IMG/VR virus record: IMGVR_UViG_3300035698_035307
Coordinates: 23,521-87,520 of that record
DNA length: 64,000 nucleotides
DNA from: a virus
Reading direction: 5' to 3' (one strand)
The stretch's first letter is position 1, and each line of letters opens with the position of its first letter. Position numbers and translations under genes: made by a program. The notes under the pieces are model-generated. The model was not told the DNA's origin and did not search any database. It saw only the letters and a program-made list of their open reading frames with translations. Positions 33,683 through 41,829 of the stretch are shown here, in pieces.

Positions 33683-34783
33683 TTAAATTTCCATGTTATA
33701 TTGATACGCACATGTATCGTGTAGTTTCTTTACTTCATTAAGTAACTTAGATTTAAGTTCTTCTTCAAATCCTGTACTCTTAATATACTTAGAGCAGAGG
33801 TTCATTATATCAAATTGTTTGTATATTCTTTCGATTTCTTCAGCATCTAGCTCCATTAAATCTGTATCTATATAACAAGATTCATCATAGATGTTAGGTT
33901 CTACAAATCTAGCTAAACCATCTATCTCTCTCATTAATGCACCAAGATTATAACTGGTTGATATCTTTGCTGGTATGTATAAATCAACAAAATTATTAGT
34001 TATATCTGCCTTAAGTTCTTCTAAAGTTTTATCTAAATAATTCAATAAATGAACTTTAATAAATTTCGGACTTACTTTATTCTCAATAAAAGCTTCCTTA
34101 CCTGTTTCAATATCAAGTATATACATGCCTTTTATGTTATCCATATCTGAACGTGTCATTTGATATGGATTACCAATCATCTTTACATTTCCTTTTTCTT
34201 GTGAATAGTGAATGTGACCAGAATAAACTCTTTTAAATCCTCTGTATTCAGTTGTTGTGATTCCTTCTCTGTTTGTAACTTTAGCATTCAATTTTAATCC
34301 TCTAACTTCAGAGTGACAAAATACATAATCGCTATCAGCATATTCAACTAAAGTATCAATTTCTTCTTCCTGATTTCTTCTCCAGGGCATTAATAAACAT
34401 TTTTCTCCAGCCCAATCATATTGAATAGGATTCTTATGTATATTAACGTTTGGGATATTCTTTAAACCATCTAATGATGTAATCTCATTTGATTTCTTTC
34501 TATACAAATCATGATTACCTACAATAATATGAACTGGTAAGATTTTACCAATCTCTGTATATAAGTCAATAACGTAACTGTTGATAAGTAGGTTTATGCT
34601 TTGACGATTATCATACATGTCACCTAGGTGTAACAAAATATCACCCTCTCTGTAATTCTTCTTTATGGTTGGGATTAAAACTTTCTCATGAAATTCTTTC
34701 ATGATTTCAAACCATTCCATTGAGTTAGCTCTTGCTCCCCAGTGAGTGTCTGTAACCATAAAGATTCGTTTTACATCTTTCAT
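33683..34783 (-). CDS. 47: Recombination nuclease, SbcD/Mre11-like (T4 gp47)
   Basis: 366 residues (T4 gp47: 339). Metallophosphoesterase motifs in order: VTDTHWGA (residues 9-16), LLHLGDMYDNR, IIVGNHD, VFCHSEV and YSGHIHYSQ. It pairs with the adjacent gp46 ATPase. It is preceded by a 147-aa gene 15 bases upstream and sits in the helicase-recombination unit 37443-31999 with no late box. Confidence 0.92.
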   Translation of the reverse strand: MKDVKRIFMVTDTHWGARANSMEWFEIMKEFHEKVLIPTIKKNYREGDILLHLGDMYDNRQSINLLINSYVIDLYTEIGKILPVHIIVGNHDLYRKKSNEITSLDGLKNIPNVNIHKNPIQYDWAGEKCLLMPWRRNQEEEIDTLVEYADSDYVFCHSEVRGLKLNAKVTNREGITTTEYRGFKRVYSGHIHYSQEKGNVKMIGNPYQMTRSDMDNIKGMYILDIETGKEAFIENKVSPKFIKVHLLNYLDKTLEELKADITNNFVDLYIPAKISTSYNLGALMREIDGLARFVEPNIYDESCYIDTDLMELDAEEIERIYKQFDIMNLCSKYIKSTGFEEELKSKLLNEVKKLHDTCAYQYNMEI

Positions 34784-34798
34784 ACTCGGTCTTTTATT

Positions 34799-35242
34799 TT
34801 AAAACAGTCTGTTTATCTTTTTCTTTTTGTATACATCTTTCGCATCGTTAAGTTCATCTAACAATTCGTCTTTAAACGTATTACTAAGAGCATTGTAAAA
34901 CTTAGCAGGAAATACATCAAAGTAGTCAGTTAATACATCAAATACTTCCATTTTCCTGTACTGCATCTTAAGGTTATTTATCACCGTAATATAGATTTCA
35001 TTCATTTGAATCTTCGTGAGTTTCTTCACTTTACCATCCGAATCTAAAACAACTAAGTGTTTAAACTTTCTTGAAGTTCTTATTATTGTGTCGACATCGT
35101 TGAATAACATGTCATAATGTACCTGGTCTTCTAAATCAATATCACTTCTGTCTGAAGGTTTAAAACTCATTGTTGAATCATACTCAGGAGCTGATTCATT
35201 GAATTTGTTGTCAAATATTTTGTCTTGTTTAGTTCTTCCCAT
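34799..35242 (-). CDS. Hypothetical 147-aa protein between gp41 and gp47
   Basis: 147 residues. The N-terminal third is polar and probably disordered, and the rest is helical with YRKMEVFDVLTDYFDVFPAKFYNAL. It ends in basic INRLF, which could be a clamp-binding tip. T4 gp33, the late transcription co-activator, is similarly small and helical and ends in a hydrophobic clamp-binding tail, but I see no convincing alignment. It starts 5 bases after the helicase gene. Confidence 0.5.
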   Translation of the reverse strand: MGRTKQDKIFDNKFNESAPEYDSTMSFKPSDRSDIDLEDQVHYDMLFNDVDTIIRTSRKFKHLVVLDSDGKVKKLTKIQMNEIYITVINNLKMQYRKMEVFDVLTDYFDVFPAKFYNALSNTFKDELLDELNDAKDVYKKKKINRLF

Positions 35243-35247
35243 TTTTT

Positions 35248-36603
35248 TTAATTTTGATTGCTACCATCATATTCATCACTCTCGCCGCTACCTGCAGCTC
35301 CACTCCATTCTTCAGTTGATTCAGTGAGTCTCATAAATTCGTAGTTAATTGTTAACTTAAATCTCATATTTTTACCTTCGCCATCTCTAATCTTTAGGAT
35401 TTTAAGCCAATACTCAGGTGGGTCAGATTCATACATTATCTTATCTTGAATAATTGCATACATCATATCTGCAGTATGTGATAGACCAGCTGATTCAGCA
35501 ATATTGTTCATTGTTATTTCAGTTGAATCATAACCATCTCTATTAATCTGAGTTGCAGTAATGATAAGCCAATCATTTCTAATTGCCATCGCTCTAAGGT
35601 CTTCAGCTATTTGCTTCACCTTCATGTAAGTATTATCACTATTAGGGTTTCTATAATTAGCTAAGATGTTAATGTAGTCAATTACTACTACTTGCATCTT
35701 AATACCCTTAACTTCTTCAAGTTCTTTTAAATATGCTTCGATATCTAAAACTGAAAATTGTGATGTTGGTACATGTTTAATAAATAATTGTCCAGGAGGT
35801 AATAAACCTTCTGACATTCTATCTAATTTTCTCTTAATGAGATTCTTGTCTCTTGCTTTCTTTGCATACTCAGACATTCCAATATTAAGAGCATTAGAAC
35901 CAATACGTTTCACAAATTTATGTGCACCCATTTCTGCAGAAATTACTGCAGTGTTGTGACCTCTTTTTACGAAGTTCACGGCATCATTTGCTAGGAAGAT
36001 AGATTTACCAATGTTTTGTTCACCAGCATATACAACTAATGATTGTTTATCATATCCACCATGTGTTACTGCATCAACGGCATTGTAACCTGTCGTAATC
36101 TTTTGTTCTTGTTTCTGGTCGTGACAAGCTGGGTCAAAAAAGTCTAAACCTAAATCTGTATTAAAGTTTAAATTATTTCTCTCATTTATTAATGTCTTAA
36201 CCTTGTTGATAATAGTATCAACGTTGTCTGGAGTAACTTTGTTCGTTTGAACATACTCCATTGTATCTAAGAGTGTTGTATCAAATGTCCTCCACTTAAT
36301 CCAAGCTTCTGCAGTAGTTTCTAACCATTCTGCATCGTATTCTTTTAAATTTACATCGTAAATAGCTGTTACTAAATCCTTTGAAATACCAGTTTGCTTT
36401 GCAGCCTTTGAATGGTCTATCAAAAGTTTCATTTGTTCAGCTGATGGTGTTTCTTTAAATTTTACGTAAAACTTATTTGCCAACGTTGAAAGAACATCAA
36501 TCTCTTTACTGGTATAATAATCTTTACCAATCTTGCTTAAGTATTTTGGTTTACTTAAACAGAGATTGAAAAAGGTCTTTTCGTAGTCTGCGTTAAAGTT
36601 CAT
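35248..36603 (-). CDS. 41: Replicative DNA helicase, DnaB-type (T4 gp41)
   Basis: 451 residues (T4 gp41: 475). The N-terminal helical domain (1-160) is followed by a RecA-like core: Walker A AGEQNIGKS (193-201), Walker B MQVVVIDYINIL, the Gln sensor ATQINRDGYD and the SAGLSHTADMMY motif. The C-terminal tail is acidic. It unwinds DNA 5'-3' on the lagging strand and works with the gp61 primase at 56547-57647. The ATG overlaps the end of the HAD phosphatase gene by 11 bases. Confidence 0.92.
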   Translation of the reverse strand: MNFNADYEKTFFNLCLSKPKYLSKIGKDYYTSKEIDVLSTLANKFYVKFKETPSAEQMKLLIDHSKAAKQTGISKDLVTAIYDVNLKEYDAEWLETTAEAWIKWRTFDTTLLDTMEYVQTNKVTPDNVDTIINKVKTLINERNNLNFNTDLGLDFFDPACHDQKQEQKITTGYNAVDAVTHGGYDKQSLVVYAGEQNIGKSIFLANDAVNFVKRGHNTAVISAEMGAHKFVKRIGSNALNIGMSEYAKKARDKNLIKRKLDRMSEGLLPPGQLFIKHVPTSQFSVLDIEAYLKELEEVKGIKMQVVVIDYINILANYRNPNSDNTYMKVKQIAEDLRAMAIRNDWLIITATQINRDGYDSTEITMNNIAESAGLSHTADMMYAIIQDKIMYESDPPEYWLKILKIRDGEGKNMRFKLTINYEFMRLTESTEEWSGAAGSGESDEYDGSNQN

Positions 36604-37132
36604 CTTTAGTTATCTTTTTAAAATCCTTTATCCAATAAAATTGTTTCATACCAGAATTATCTGCAAATCCTTTATCAGTCTCTCTATCTCCAACCATTAT
36701 CGAGTCTTTAATATTGATACCTAATTCAGATGCTGCTTTTAAAGCCATACCTGGATTTGGTTTTCTCATCTGGTCTCCAGCTGCATTTGTCTTGCTAAAA
36801 TATATTTTCTCGAAGTTAACACCTTCTTTCTTTGCAGCTTTCGTAATGTTTGCAAATTTTTCAATTATATCCTTTAAGCTTATGTAGCCTGCTGCAATGC
36901 TACCTTGGTTGCTTGCACCTATGATTTTATATCCAGCTTCTTGAAAAAGTTTAATTTTATTCAAAACACCTGGAATAAAAGCCCAGTCATCTTTGTCTTG
37001 CGGAAATGTACCCTTAGTCTTAGGTTTGATGACGGTATGGTCTAAATCTAAAAAAAGGCCAGCAGGTTTTTCCTCTTGACCTTCTTTAATAAATTGACCA
37101 AATGTTTTTATAAATAGTTTATCTTGTGCCAT
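36593..37132 (-). CDS. Tagged HAD phosphatase (PNKP/HisB-type)
   Basis: 179 residues. Residues 1-17 (MAQDKLFIKTFGQFIKEG) fit the capsid-targeting-like tag, with the probable cut after IKE. The HAD domain then shows LDLDHTVIKPKTKGTFP (nucleophile Asp in DLDHT), GASNQGSIAAGY, RKPNPGMAL and VGDRETDKGFADN. This is the HAD IIIA type found in polynucleotide 3'-phosphatases and histidinol-phosphatases. No kinase domain is present. In a phage, removing 3' phosphates from nicked RNA or DNA is the likely role. It sits among replication genes without a late box, an unusual place for a head-packed protein. Confidence 0.75.
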   Translation of the reverse strand: MAQDKLFIKTFGQFIKEGQEEKPAGLFLDLDHTVIKPKTKGTFPQDKDDWAFIPGVLNKIKLFQEAGYKIIGASNQGSIAAGYISLKDIIEKFANITKAAKKEGVNFEKIYFSKTNAAGDQMRKPNPGMALKAASELGINIKDSIMVGDRETDKGFADNSGMKQFYWIKDFKKITKDEL

Positions 37133-37134
37133 TG

Positions 37135-37443
37135 TTATTTGGTTTTTTCGTAGGGGTTAACTAGGACCTTATAAGAAGTCTTAGAATCAGATGTTCTTGT
37201 TATTTCAATAGAACCTTTATCAATTAATTCTAATAGACTAGACTGTATGATTTCAGCTGAGGCAGTAGGCATCTTTTTCTTAATAATATAATCCGAAAAT
37301 GTGATGTCACCTGATTTACCTTTATCATCAGCTCGTTTACAAACGAAGTAAAGTAAGTCATCAGGTTTTGGCCATCCGTCCATATCTTTATCCATTTCTA
37401 AAACATGTTTGATTTGTATTTTATCTTTGTTGAAATTACTCAT
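37135..37443 (-). CDS. Hypothetical 102-aa winged-helix-like protein
   Basis: 102 residues. The pattern of helices with ASAEIIQSSLLELIDKGSIEITRTSDSKTSYKV reads like a recognition helix plus beta wing. Function unknown. It follows UvsX after a GC-rich hairpin (37456-37473) and precedes the HAD gene by two bases. It might be a small DNA-binding regulator of the helicase unit. Confidence 0.5.
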   Translation of the reverse strand: MSNFNKDKIQIKHVLEMDKDMDGWPKPDDLLYFVCKRADDKGKSGDITFSDYIIKKKMPTASAEIIQSSLLELIDKGSIEITRTSDSKTSYKVLVNPYEKTK

Positions 37444-37455
37444 ATGATTGAATTA

Positions 37456-37473
37456 AAGGGGCCGAAGCCCCTT
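37456..37473 (-). terminator. UUCG-loop hairpin after uvsX
   Basis: Minus strand AAGGGGC-TTCG-GCCCCTT, a very stable tetraloop hairpin 4 nt after the uvsX stop. Only TTT-AATT follows, so it may be a weak terminator or an mRNA 3'-end stabiliser. Confidence 0.65.
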
Positions 37474-37476
37474 AGT

Positions 37477-38754
37477 TTATTTCTTTAATTCTTCTTGAAT
37501 AGAATCCATTGCATCTTCGCCTTCTGTTTCTACATCATCAAGTAAGTCGATTATCTCATCTTCTTCACCTAACATATCATCTGGAATTGTATCATTGATT
37601 CCGTAATTAAACATTGGTTGAATACGCTCGTTAATTGCATCTAAAACATCCTTTGTGAATACTTTATCAGAATAAAGTTCGTTTGCTTTTTTAATTGGCT
37701 CATCTAAATGTTTACATACCCAACTCTTACAGTTCTGCTTGATATTGATATCACCGTTCGCATCCATTTCACCTTTAGAAACACCTACTGTGTCCCAATC
37801 GAAATATTCTTCAAGTCCAACATAAGGATTCATACCAGAATCATATCTAATGAATGCTTTCACAACATTAGGTTTTGCAAATCTATTCTTATTTGGGGCT
37901 ACTCTAACTATAATACCTGATTTGATTTTATTCTTACCAGAACCTTCAGTTAATTGAGCTTTACCTAAGAATAAGATAATACTAGCTGCATATTCTGGGC
38001 CAGTTCCACCACCTGCTTTTGTAAGTGATATAAAACTCTGTGTTTGATATGTATGATTAGTAAATACAAATGGAGCTTTAATTTCTGCTAAAGGAACTGT
38101 TATAATTCTAAATAGAGATTTCGTAAGTTTCGCTCTTGTCATATCTGCTTTTTCACTACCAGAGATTGCATCGTCTACTTCTTTCTTCGATGGTAAGTTA
38201 CCAGCTGAATCAAGTGCAAAGAATAATTTAGGAATTTTAATACCTTCTCTTTTCTTTTGTACAAGCTGGTCGATTAATGAAGTAATATGATGTCTAAACT
38301 CTTGTAATGTTGCCATTGGTTCATATCTCACCTTTGTTGTATCAATTCCAAAAGTTTCCATTAATTTCTTATCAATAGCATTTTCTGAGTCGTAAAATAC
38401 AACATAATATCCCATTGCAATTGCATTCTTAACTGCGTTCAATAGTAAATATGTTTTTCCTGTACCTGATGGTCCTGCAAGTGCAACACATCTGTTGTTT
38501 GGTATACCACCGTATATAGAGCCAGTACATGCAGCGTTTATAATGTGACTACCGAACGAAATATAATGGTCAACTTCACTGAAAGTATTCTCAGACATTT
38601 TACTACCATAAAGACTTATCTTGTCGAGGTCTTTATTCATGTCATCAAAAGTAAATTCAGGTATCACCTTCTTTGATTTAGTTACTTTAACTTTCTTCAC
38701 TTTAGGCATGCCATCTGTTGCTTTTGCTTTGTCTTTGTCGTTTTTCTTCGCCAT
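37477..38754 (-). CDS. uvsX: Strand-exchange recombinase (T4 UvsX, RecA family)
   Basis: 425 residues (T4 UvsX: 391). Walker A AGPSGTGKT (93-101), Walker B LFFALDSAGN, the MTRAKLTKSLFR loop and the FTNHTY region with GGGTGPEYAAS mark a UvsX/RecA core. The N-terminus is Lys-rich and the C-terminus long and acidic. It forms filaments on ssDNA with UvsY (55872-56321) and gp32 (57654-58610). It follows the polymerase C-half by 21 bases. Confidence 0.92.
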   Translation of the reverse strand: MAKKNDKDKAKATDGMPKVKKVKVTKSKKVIPEFTFDDMNKDLDKISLYGSKMSENTFSEVDHYISFGSHIINAACTGSIYGGIPNNRCVALAGPSGTGKTYLLLNAVKNAIAMGYYVVFYDSENAIDKKLMETFGIDTTKVRYEPMATLQEFRHHITSLIDQLVQKKREGIKIPKLFFALDSAGNLPSKKEVDDAISGSEKADMTRAKLTKSLFRIITVPLAEIKAPFVFTNHTYQTQSFISLTKAGGGTGPEYAASIILFLGKAQLTEGSGKNKIKSGIIVRVAPNKNRFAKPNVVKAFIRYDSGMNPYVGLEEYFDWDTVGVSKGEMDANGDINIKQNCKSWVCKHLDEPIKKANELYSDKVFTKDVLDAINERIQPMFNYGINDTIPDDMLGEEDEIIDLLDDVETEGEDAMDSIQEELKK

Positions 38755-38775
38755 AATTAATTTTTATTTTTAATT

Positions 38776-39927
38776 CTAAAATAATGCACTTGTGTACAAT
38801 AAATTTCTATCTAATTGTTTTAATCCCATTACCTTTATTACTTTGTTTAATGGGTCCAACATGCATTTTTCAAATTGCATTTCATAATCTATCTTCGGTG
38901 CAAACTCATAAGGAAAACTACCCTGAGCATAAGAGAAGCTGTCGTTAACTACATCAGTTGTATGATATACTTTTACTTTAACTGAATCTCCAATTCTCTC
39001 GTATTTATTCTTATGTTGTGACTTATGTAAAAGTAGATTATGATATCCAACACCTCTTACGTGGTATTGACAGCCTGAACCATATTCTAGCACCTTCTGG
39101 TCATCAATTATATACTTTGCATAACCATTACACTTAAGTGAGAATGATATGTCTTCAACATCTGCAACTAAAAATTCTTTCTTAATTGTCTTTAAGTATT
39201 GAACAACTTCCTTTAGTTCAGGTTTATCTTGCTTAAAGAATATTTCTAAAATTTTAGTTAGATGTTTTCTTGCAAATGGTGGAGTAGATGATTGAATCGT
39301 ATTCCATCCTTTTACTTTTATCTTTGAAAGACTCTTATGGTGTACATTAGGGTCTTCCCAAACAATATCTTGAATGTATTTCTTTTTTGCTAAGTGAATA
39401 CATTTTTTTGCAATTGACTCCATTTCAAATGAAAGGAAGTTTTCACCATTAATATTATCTGCATACATCTGGTGCACCTTTGCAAGATATCCCTTTAATC
39501 TGTGCTCGTAGAGTTGTAGAACAAAATCTTTCTCATCACCTTTCCAGTTTGATTTATCAATAAACTCTTGGAACGTAACATAACAAGAATCAGTATCAAT
39601 ATAAGTTACAATTGGAGCGTAAACTTGTCCTGTAATTTCAATACCTAATTTCTTGTGAAGTGCTATATCTTTATGCCAAAATTCATGGGCATATTTATTA
39701 AGCATACGTTCTGCGTATAAGATACAATCCTGGCCCTGTAATGTGATTGACTCTGCTATGTCAATATTAAAGAAATAGAACCACTCGTTTCCAAATGCGC
39801 CATAGATAGAGTTCAAGATACGTTTTACAGATTGTTCTAAATTGTAATATCTGTCAACTAATTCCTGTTCAACTACTAAAAGCTTTTCTAATTCCTCTTT
39901 GTTTAATTTACTTAAATCTTCACTCAT
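38776..39927 (-). CDS. 43B: DNA polymerase, C-terminal half (T4 gp43, split)
   Basis: 383 residues holding the second half of a family B polymerase. Residues 1-33 form the return helix of the fingers, then motif B RILNSIYGAFGN and motif C TYIDTDSCYV with the second catalytic aspartates, followed by the thumb. No exonuclease or motif A is present. Those are encoded at 44359-45792. The two parts sum to 860 residues against about 900 for T4 gp43, so little is lost. The clamp candidate lies 12 bases upstream. Neither half shows intein splice residues, so the enzyme probably assembles from two chains. Confidence 0.9.
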   Translation of the reverse strand: MSEDLSKLNKEELEKLLVVEQELVDRYYNLEQSVKRILNSIYGAFGNEWFYFFNIDIAESITLQGQDCILYAERMLNKYAHEFWHKDIALHKKLGIEITGQVYAPIVTYIDTDSCYVTFQEFIDKSNWKGDEKDFVLQLYEHRLKGYLAKVHQMYADNINGENFLSFEMESIAKKCIHLAKKKYIQDIVWEDPNVHHKSLSKIKVKGWNTIQSSTPPFARKHLTKILEIFFKQDKPELKEVVQYLKTIKKEFLVADVEDISFSLKCNGYAKYIIDDQKVLEYGSGCQYHVRGVGYHNLLLHKSQHKNKYERIGDSVKVKVYHTTDVVNDSFSYAQGSFPYEFAPKIDYEMQFEKCMLDPLNKVIKVMGLKQLDRNLLYTSALF

Positions 39928-39939
39928 AGACCGTTCTTA

Positions 39940-40716
39940 TTAATCTGTTTGACAAGTTGCTATTGATAATAGAGTTTCACTGTCATTAGATTTAAGAATC
40001 AATTTATTATGACATACTGAACAATCATAAGTTTCACTGTCAATTAAATTCAAGTATCTCTTATAAATCTGTACTGTGTCACCTTTACTATCAGCTGATG
40101 ATGGTGTCGCGATTAATGTATTAAATGTATCGTTAGGACTTTTAAACCAGACTTGGTTGTCCTTTAGTTCAATAAGGAAAGTATCTACATCTTTCTCAAT
40201 ATTTAATCTACTTTCAAGTTTAGAGATTACATCTTCGTCAAATGTAAATTTAAACAGTTTGTCACCATCATCGAAAATTGCTTCAATTTGGTCTACTGTT
40301 AAGTCCATAAAATTAATTGCAGGGTCGGCACAAGGTAATTTGATTTTATCAGTTTCTGCTGCGTTAGAAATTATAAATTGAGTTGCAATCCAACCAGCAT
40401 CTGTTGCTGAGAATGTAACTTCTGCTTTAATAGTTTCTAAACCAAACGTCTTAAGTGCATCAATTACTCTGTTTCCATTGTAGAAAGAAATTTTGTAAAT
40501 ATCTTCTGCAATTTGTGTATCATCCATTTCAAATAATGTTGAAGTAGGTATGATTTGTTGCTTGATTGCGTCATGTTCAGGGAAATAAACATTCGAAATA
40601 ATGTTACTGTCTTCAAGTTTTAAGTAGATAAACTTATCAATTGAGATGAGCTTCTTAATGAATGCAGTAAAAGGGCCTGAATTTAACTTATCAATGACTA
40701 TCGTCTTTTTGTCCAT
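39940..40716 (-). CDS. 45: Sliding clamp candidate (T4 gp45-like)
   Basis: 258 residues (T4 gp45: 228). The pattern of alternating strands with two helices (FTAFIKKLI and VDQIEAIF) suggests a two- or three-domain clamp. The stretch ending in DVDTFLIELKDNQVWFKS mirrors the second domain of gp45. A C-terminal CSVC...C arrangement is unusual for a clamp. It is placed directly before the polymerase C-half, as expected for a replisome gene, and no other clamp is seen although gp44 and gp62 are present. The call rests on context and fold-like pattern. Confidence 0.5.
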   Translation of the reverse strand: MDKKTIVIDKLNSGPFTAFIKKLISIDKFIYLKLEDSNIISNVYFPEHDAIKQQIIPTSTLFEMDDTQIAEDIYKISFYNGNRVIDALKTFGLETIKAEVTFSATDAGWIATQFIISNAAETDKIKLPCADPAINFMDLTVDQIEAIFDDGDKLFKFTFDEDVISKLESRLNIEKDVDTFLIELKDNQVWFKSPNDTFNTLIATPSSADSKGDTVQIYKRYLNLIDSETYDCSVCHNKLILKSNDSETLLSIATCQTD

Positions 40717-40775
40717 ATCTATATTTTTTATTTACTAAGTATTATAAGCGTTAAACTGAATATGTTTCAGACCCT

Positions 40776-40800
40776 AAAAAAGCTTCTCGATGAGAAGCTT
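40776..40800 (-). terminator. Terminator after the Hc1-like gene
   Basis: Stem AAGCTTCTC/GAGAAGCTT with a 3-nt loop, then TTTTTTAGGGT on the minus strand, 24 nt after the stop at 40825. Confidence 0.85.
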
Positions 40801-40824
40801 CCTTATTTTTAGTTGTGTGCTGGA

Positions 40825-41013
40825 TTATGCTTTTGCAGCATTCTTTGTGTCCTGTACATCTTTACGAACGTTCTGTGCAATACCTTTAATGTCTTGCATA
40901 GATTTTCTTAATCTAGTACCTGCTGCTTTATTACCTTTTGCGTAAAATTTTTCTGCATCTTTTTCAGTTGCTTCTACAACAGCTTTCAATTGTTCAAATA
41001 AATTTGATTCCAT
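40825..41013 (-). CDS. Histone H1-like protein (Hc1 family)
   Basis: 62 residues, Lys/Ala-rich and helical. The blocks FEQLKAVVEATEKDAEKFY, KGNKAAGTRLRKSMQ and IRKDVQDTKN-like NVRKDVQDTKNAAKA match the small Hc1-type nucleoid proteins common in Bacteroidota. It is a single-gene unit with a late box 43 nt upstream and its own terminator, so it is made late in large amounts. A role in packing or shielding phage DNA, or in remodelling host chromatin, is an inference. It also supports a Bacteroidota host. Confidence 0.75.
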   Translation of the reverse strand: MESNLFEQLKAVVEATEKDAEKFYAKGNKAAGTRLRKSMQDIKGIAQNVRKDVQDTKNAAKA

Positions 41014-41056
41014 AATTAAATTGTTTTTTGTTATTTAACTGCGTTATGCAGTTCTT

Positions 41057-41066
41057 ATTATATATC
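41057..41066 (-). promoter_or_regulatory. Late promoter box GATATATAAT for Hc1-like gene
   Basis: 43 nt upstream of the ATG, with the same CGCG flank as the sheath box. A small inverted repeat (AACTGC/GCAGTT) lies in the leader. Confidence 0.65.
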
Positions 41067-41120
41067 CGCGAAAACTCAGTAATCACAGCACTTTTCTGGA
41101 AAAAACGCAGACCCTAATAT

Positions 41121-41149
41121 GCCCTAGGAATATATCGCAATCCTAGGGC
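41121..41149 (-). terminator. Hairpin GCCCTAGGA/TCCTAGGGC
   Basis: Nine-base-pair perfect stem with an 11-nt loop, 21 nt after the 104-aa gene. No T-run follows on the minus strand, so termination is uncertain. Confidence 0.5.
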
Positions 41150-41170
41150 TAATCAGTTAAATCTGAGAAC

Positions 41171-41485
41171 TTATTTTTTCTCGAAACGAATGTCATAAGA
41201 TGCAGGCCAGGTTCTGTCATGGTCTGCTTCCATCTCCCAATCAGTATAACTGCTAATGATAGCTGTATATGTTTCTGATGCTTGATTGAACTTATTAACT
41301 TTCTCTGTTAAGTTACATTGGAATTGAAAACCTTCTTGGGTGTCCCAATATCTTAGAGATGAAGTCTTAATATAATGTTGTTCGATACCGTGACAACAGG
41401 CACTTTTTAATTGGGGTGTACCAAATATCTCATTAAAGATTTCAAAATCCTTAGTACTCTTATCAATTGTTTGATTTTCTACCAT
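41171..41485 (-). CDS. Hypothetical 104-aa accessory protein
   Basis: 104 residues, unknown. It contains a CCHG pair near residue 30 and an aromatic-rich C-terminal half. It lies 15 bases after the 65-aa gene between the ribonucleotide reductase terminator and the Hc1 unit, a short accessory spot of the kind where phages often keep early host-takeover genes. No function can be assigned. Confidence 0.45.
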   Translation of the reverse strand: MVENQTIDKSTKDFEIFNEIFGTPQLKSACCHGIEQHYIKTSSLRYWDTQEGFQFQCNLTEKVNKFNQASETYTAIISSYTDWEMEADHDRTWPASYDIRFEKK

Positions 41486-41500
41486 ATTTTTATTTTATTT

Positions 41501-41698
41501 TTATACATCTTGTGACCAAAGTCCATCATGTTTATAACCTTTTGTGCTACAGAAATGGCCAATAATTTCTTCTTCAGGAGTCCAAAGAATTGCATAATCC
41601 AAAGAACCAGTGTAACAGTCAACTTTAATACCTTCCGCTGCTAATGCTTGAAGTACTTGGTTAAGAGTTGTGAATGTTTCTGTATGTAAATCTGTCAT
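41501..41698 (-). CDS. Hypothetical 65-aa accessory protein
   Basis: 65 residues, unknown, compact alpha/beta pattern (TTLNQVLQALAAEGIKVDCY then strands). It is the first gene after the terminator at 41793-41815. The 130-nt leader has no late box, so early or middle expression is likely. Confidence 0.45.
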   Translation of the reverse strand: MTDLHTETFTTLNQVLQALAAEGIKVDCYTGSLDYAILWTPEEEIIGHFCSTKGYKHDGLWSQDV

Positions 41699-41792
41699 GA
41701 TGTAAGTTTTTAAATGATTAATGTTCTATACTAAAGTATCAATAAAACCTCAGAACCCAAAGTATTCCTCAGAAATAACCCAATTAAACCCT

Positions 41793-41815
41793 AAAAAAAC
41801 GGGACAAAGCCCGTT
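41793..41815 (-). terminator. Terminator after the ribonucleotide reductase gene
   Basis: AACGGG-CTTTGT-CCCGTT then TTTTT and AGGGTTT on the minus strand, 15 nt after the stop. Confidence 0.82.
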
Positions 41816-41829
41816 CTCTTACTATTATC

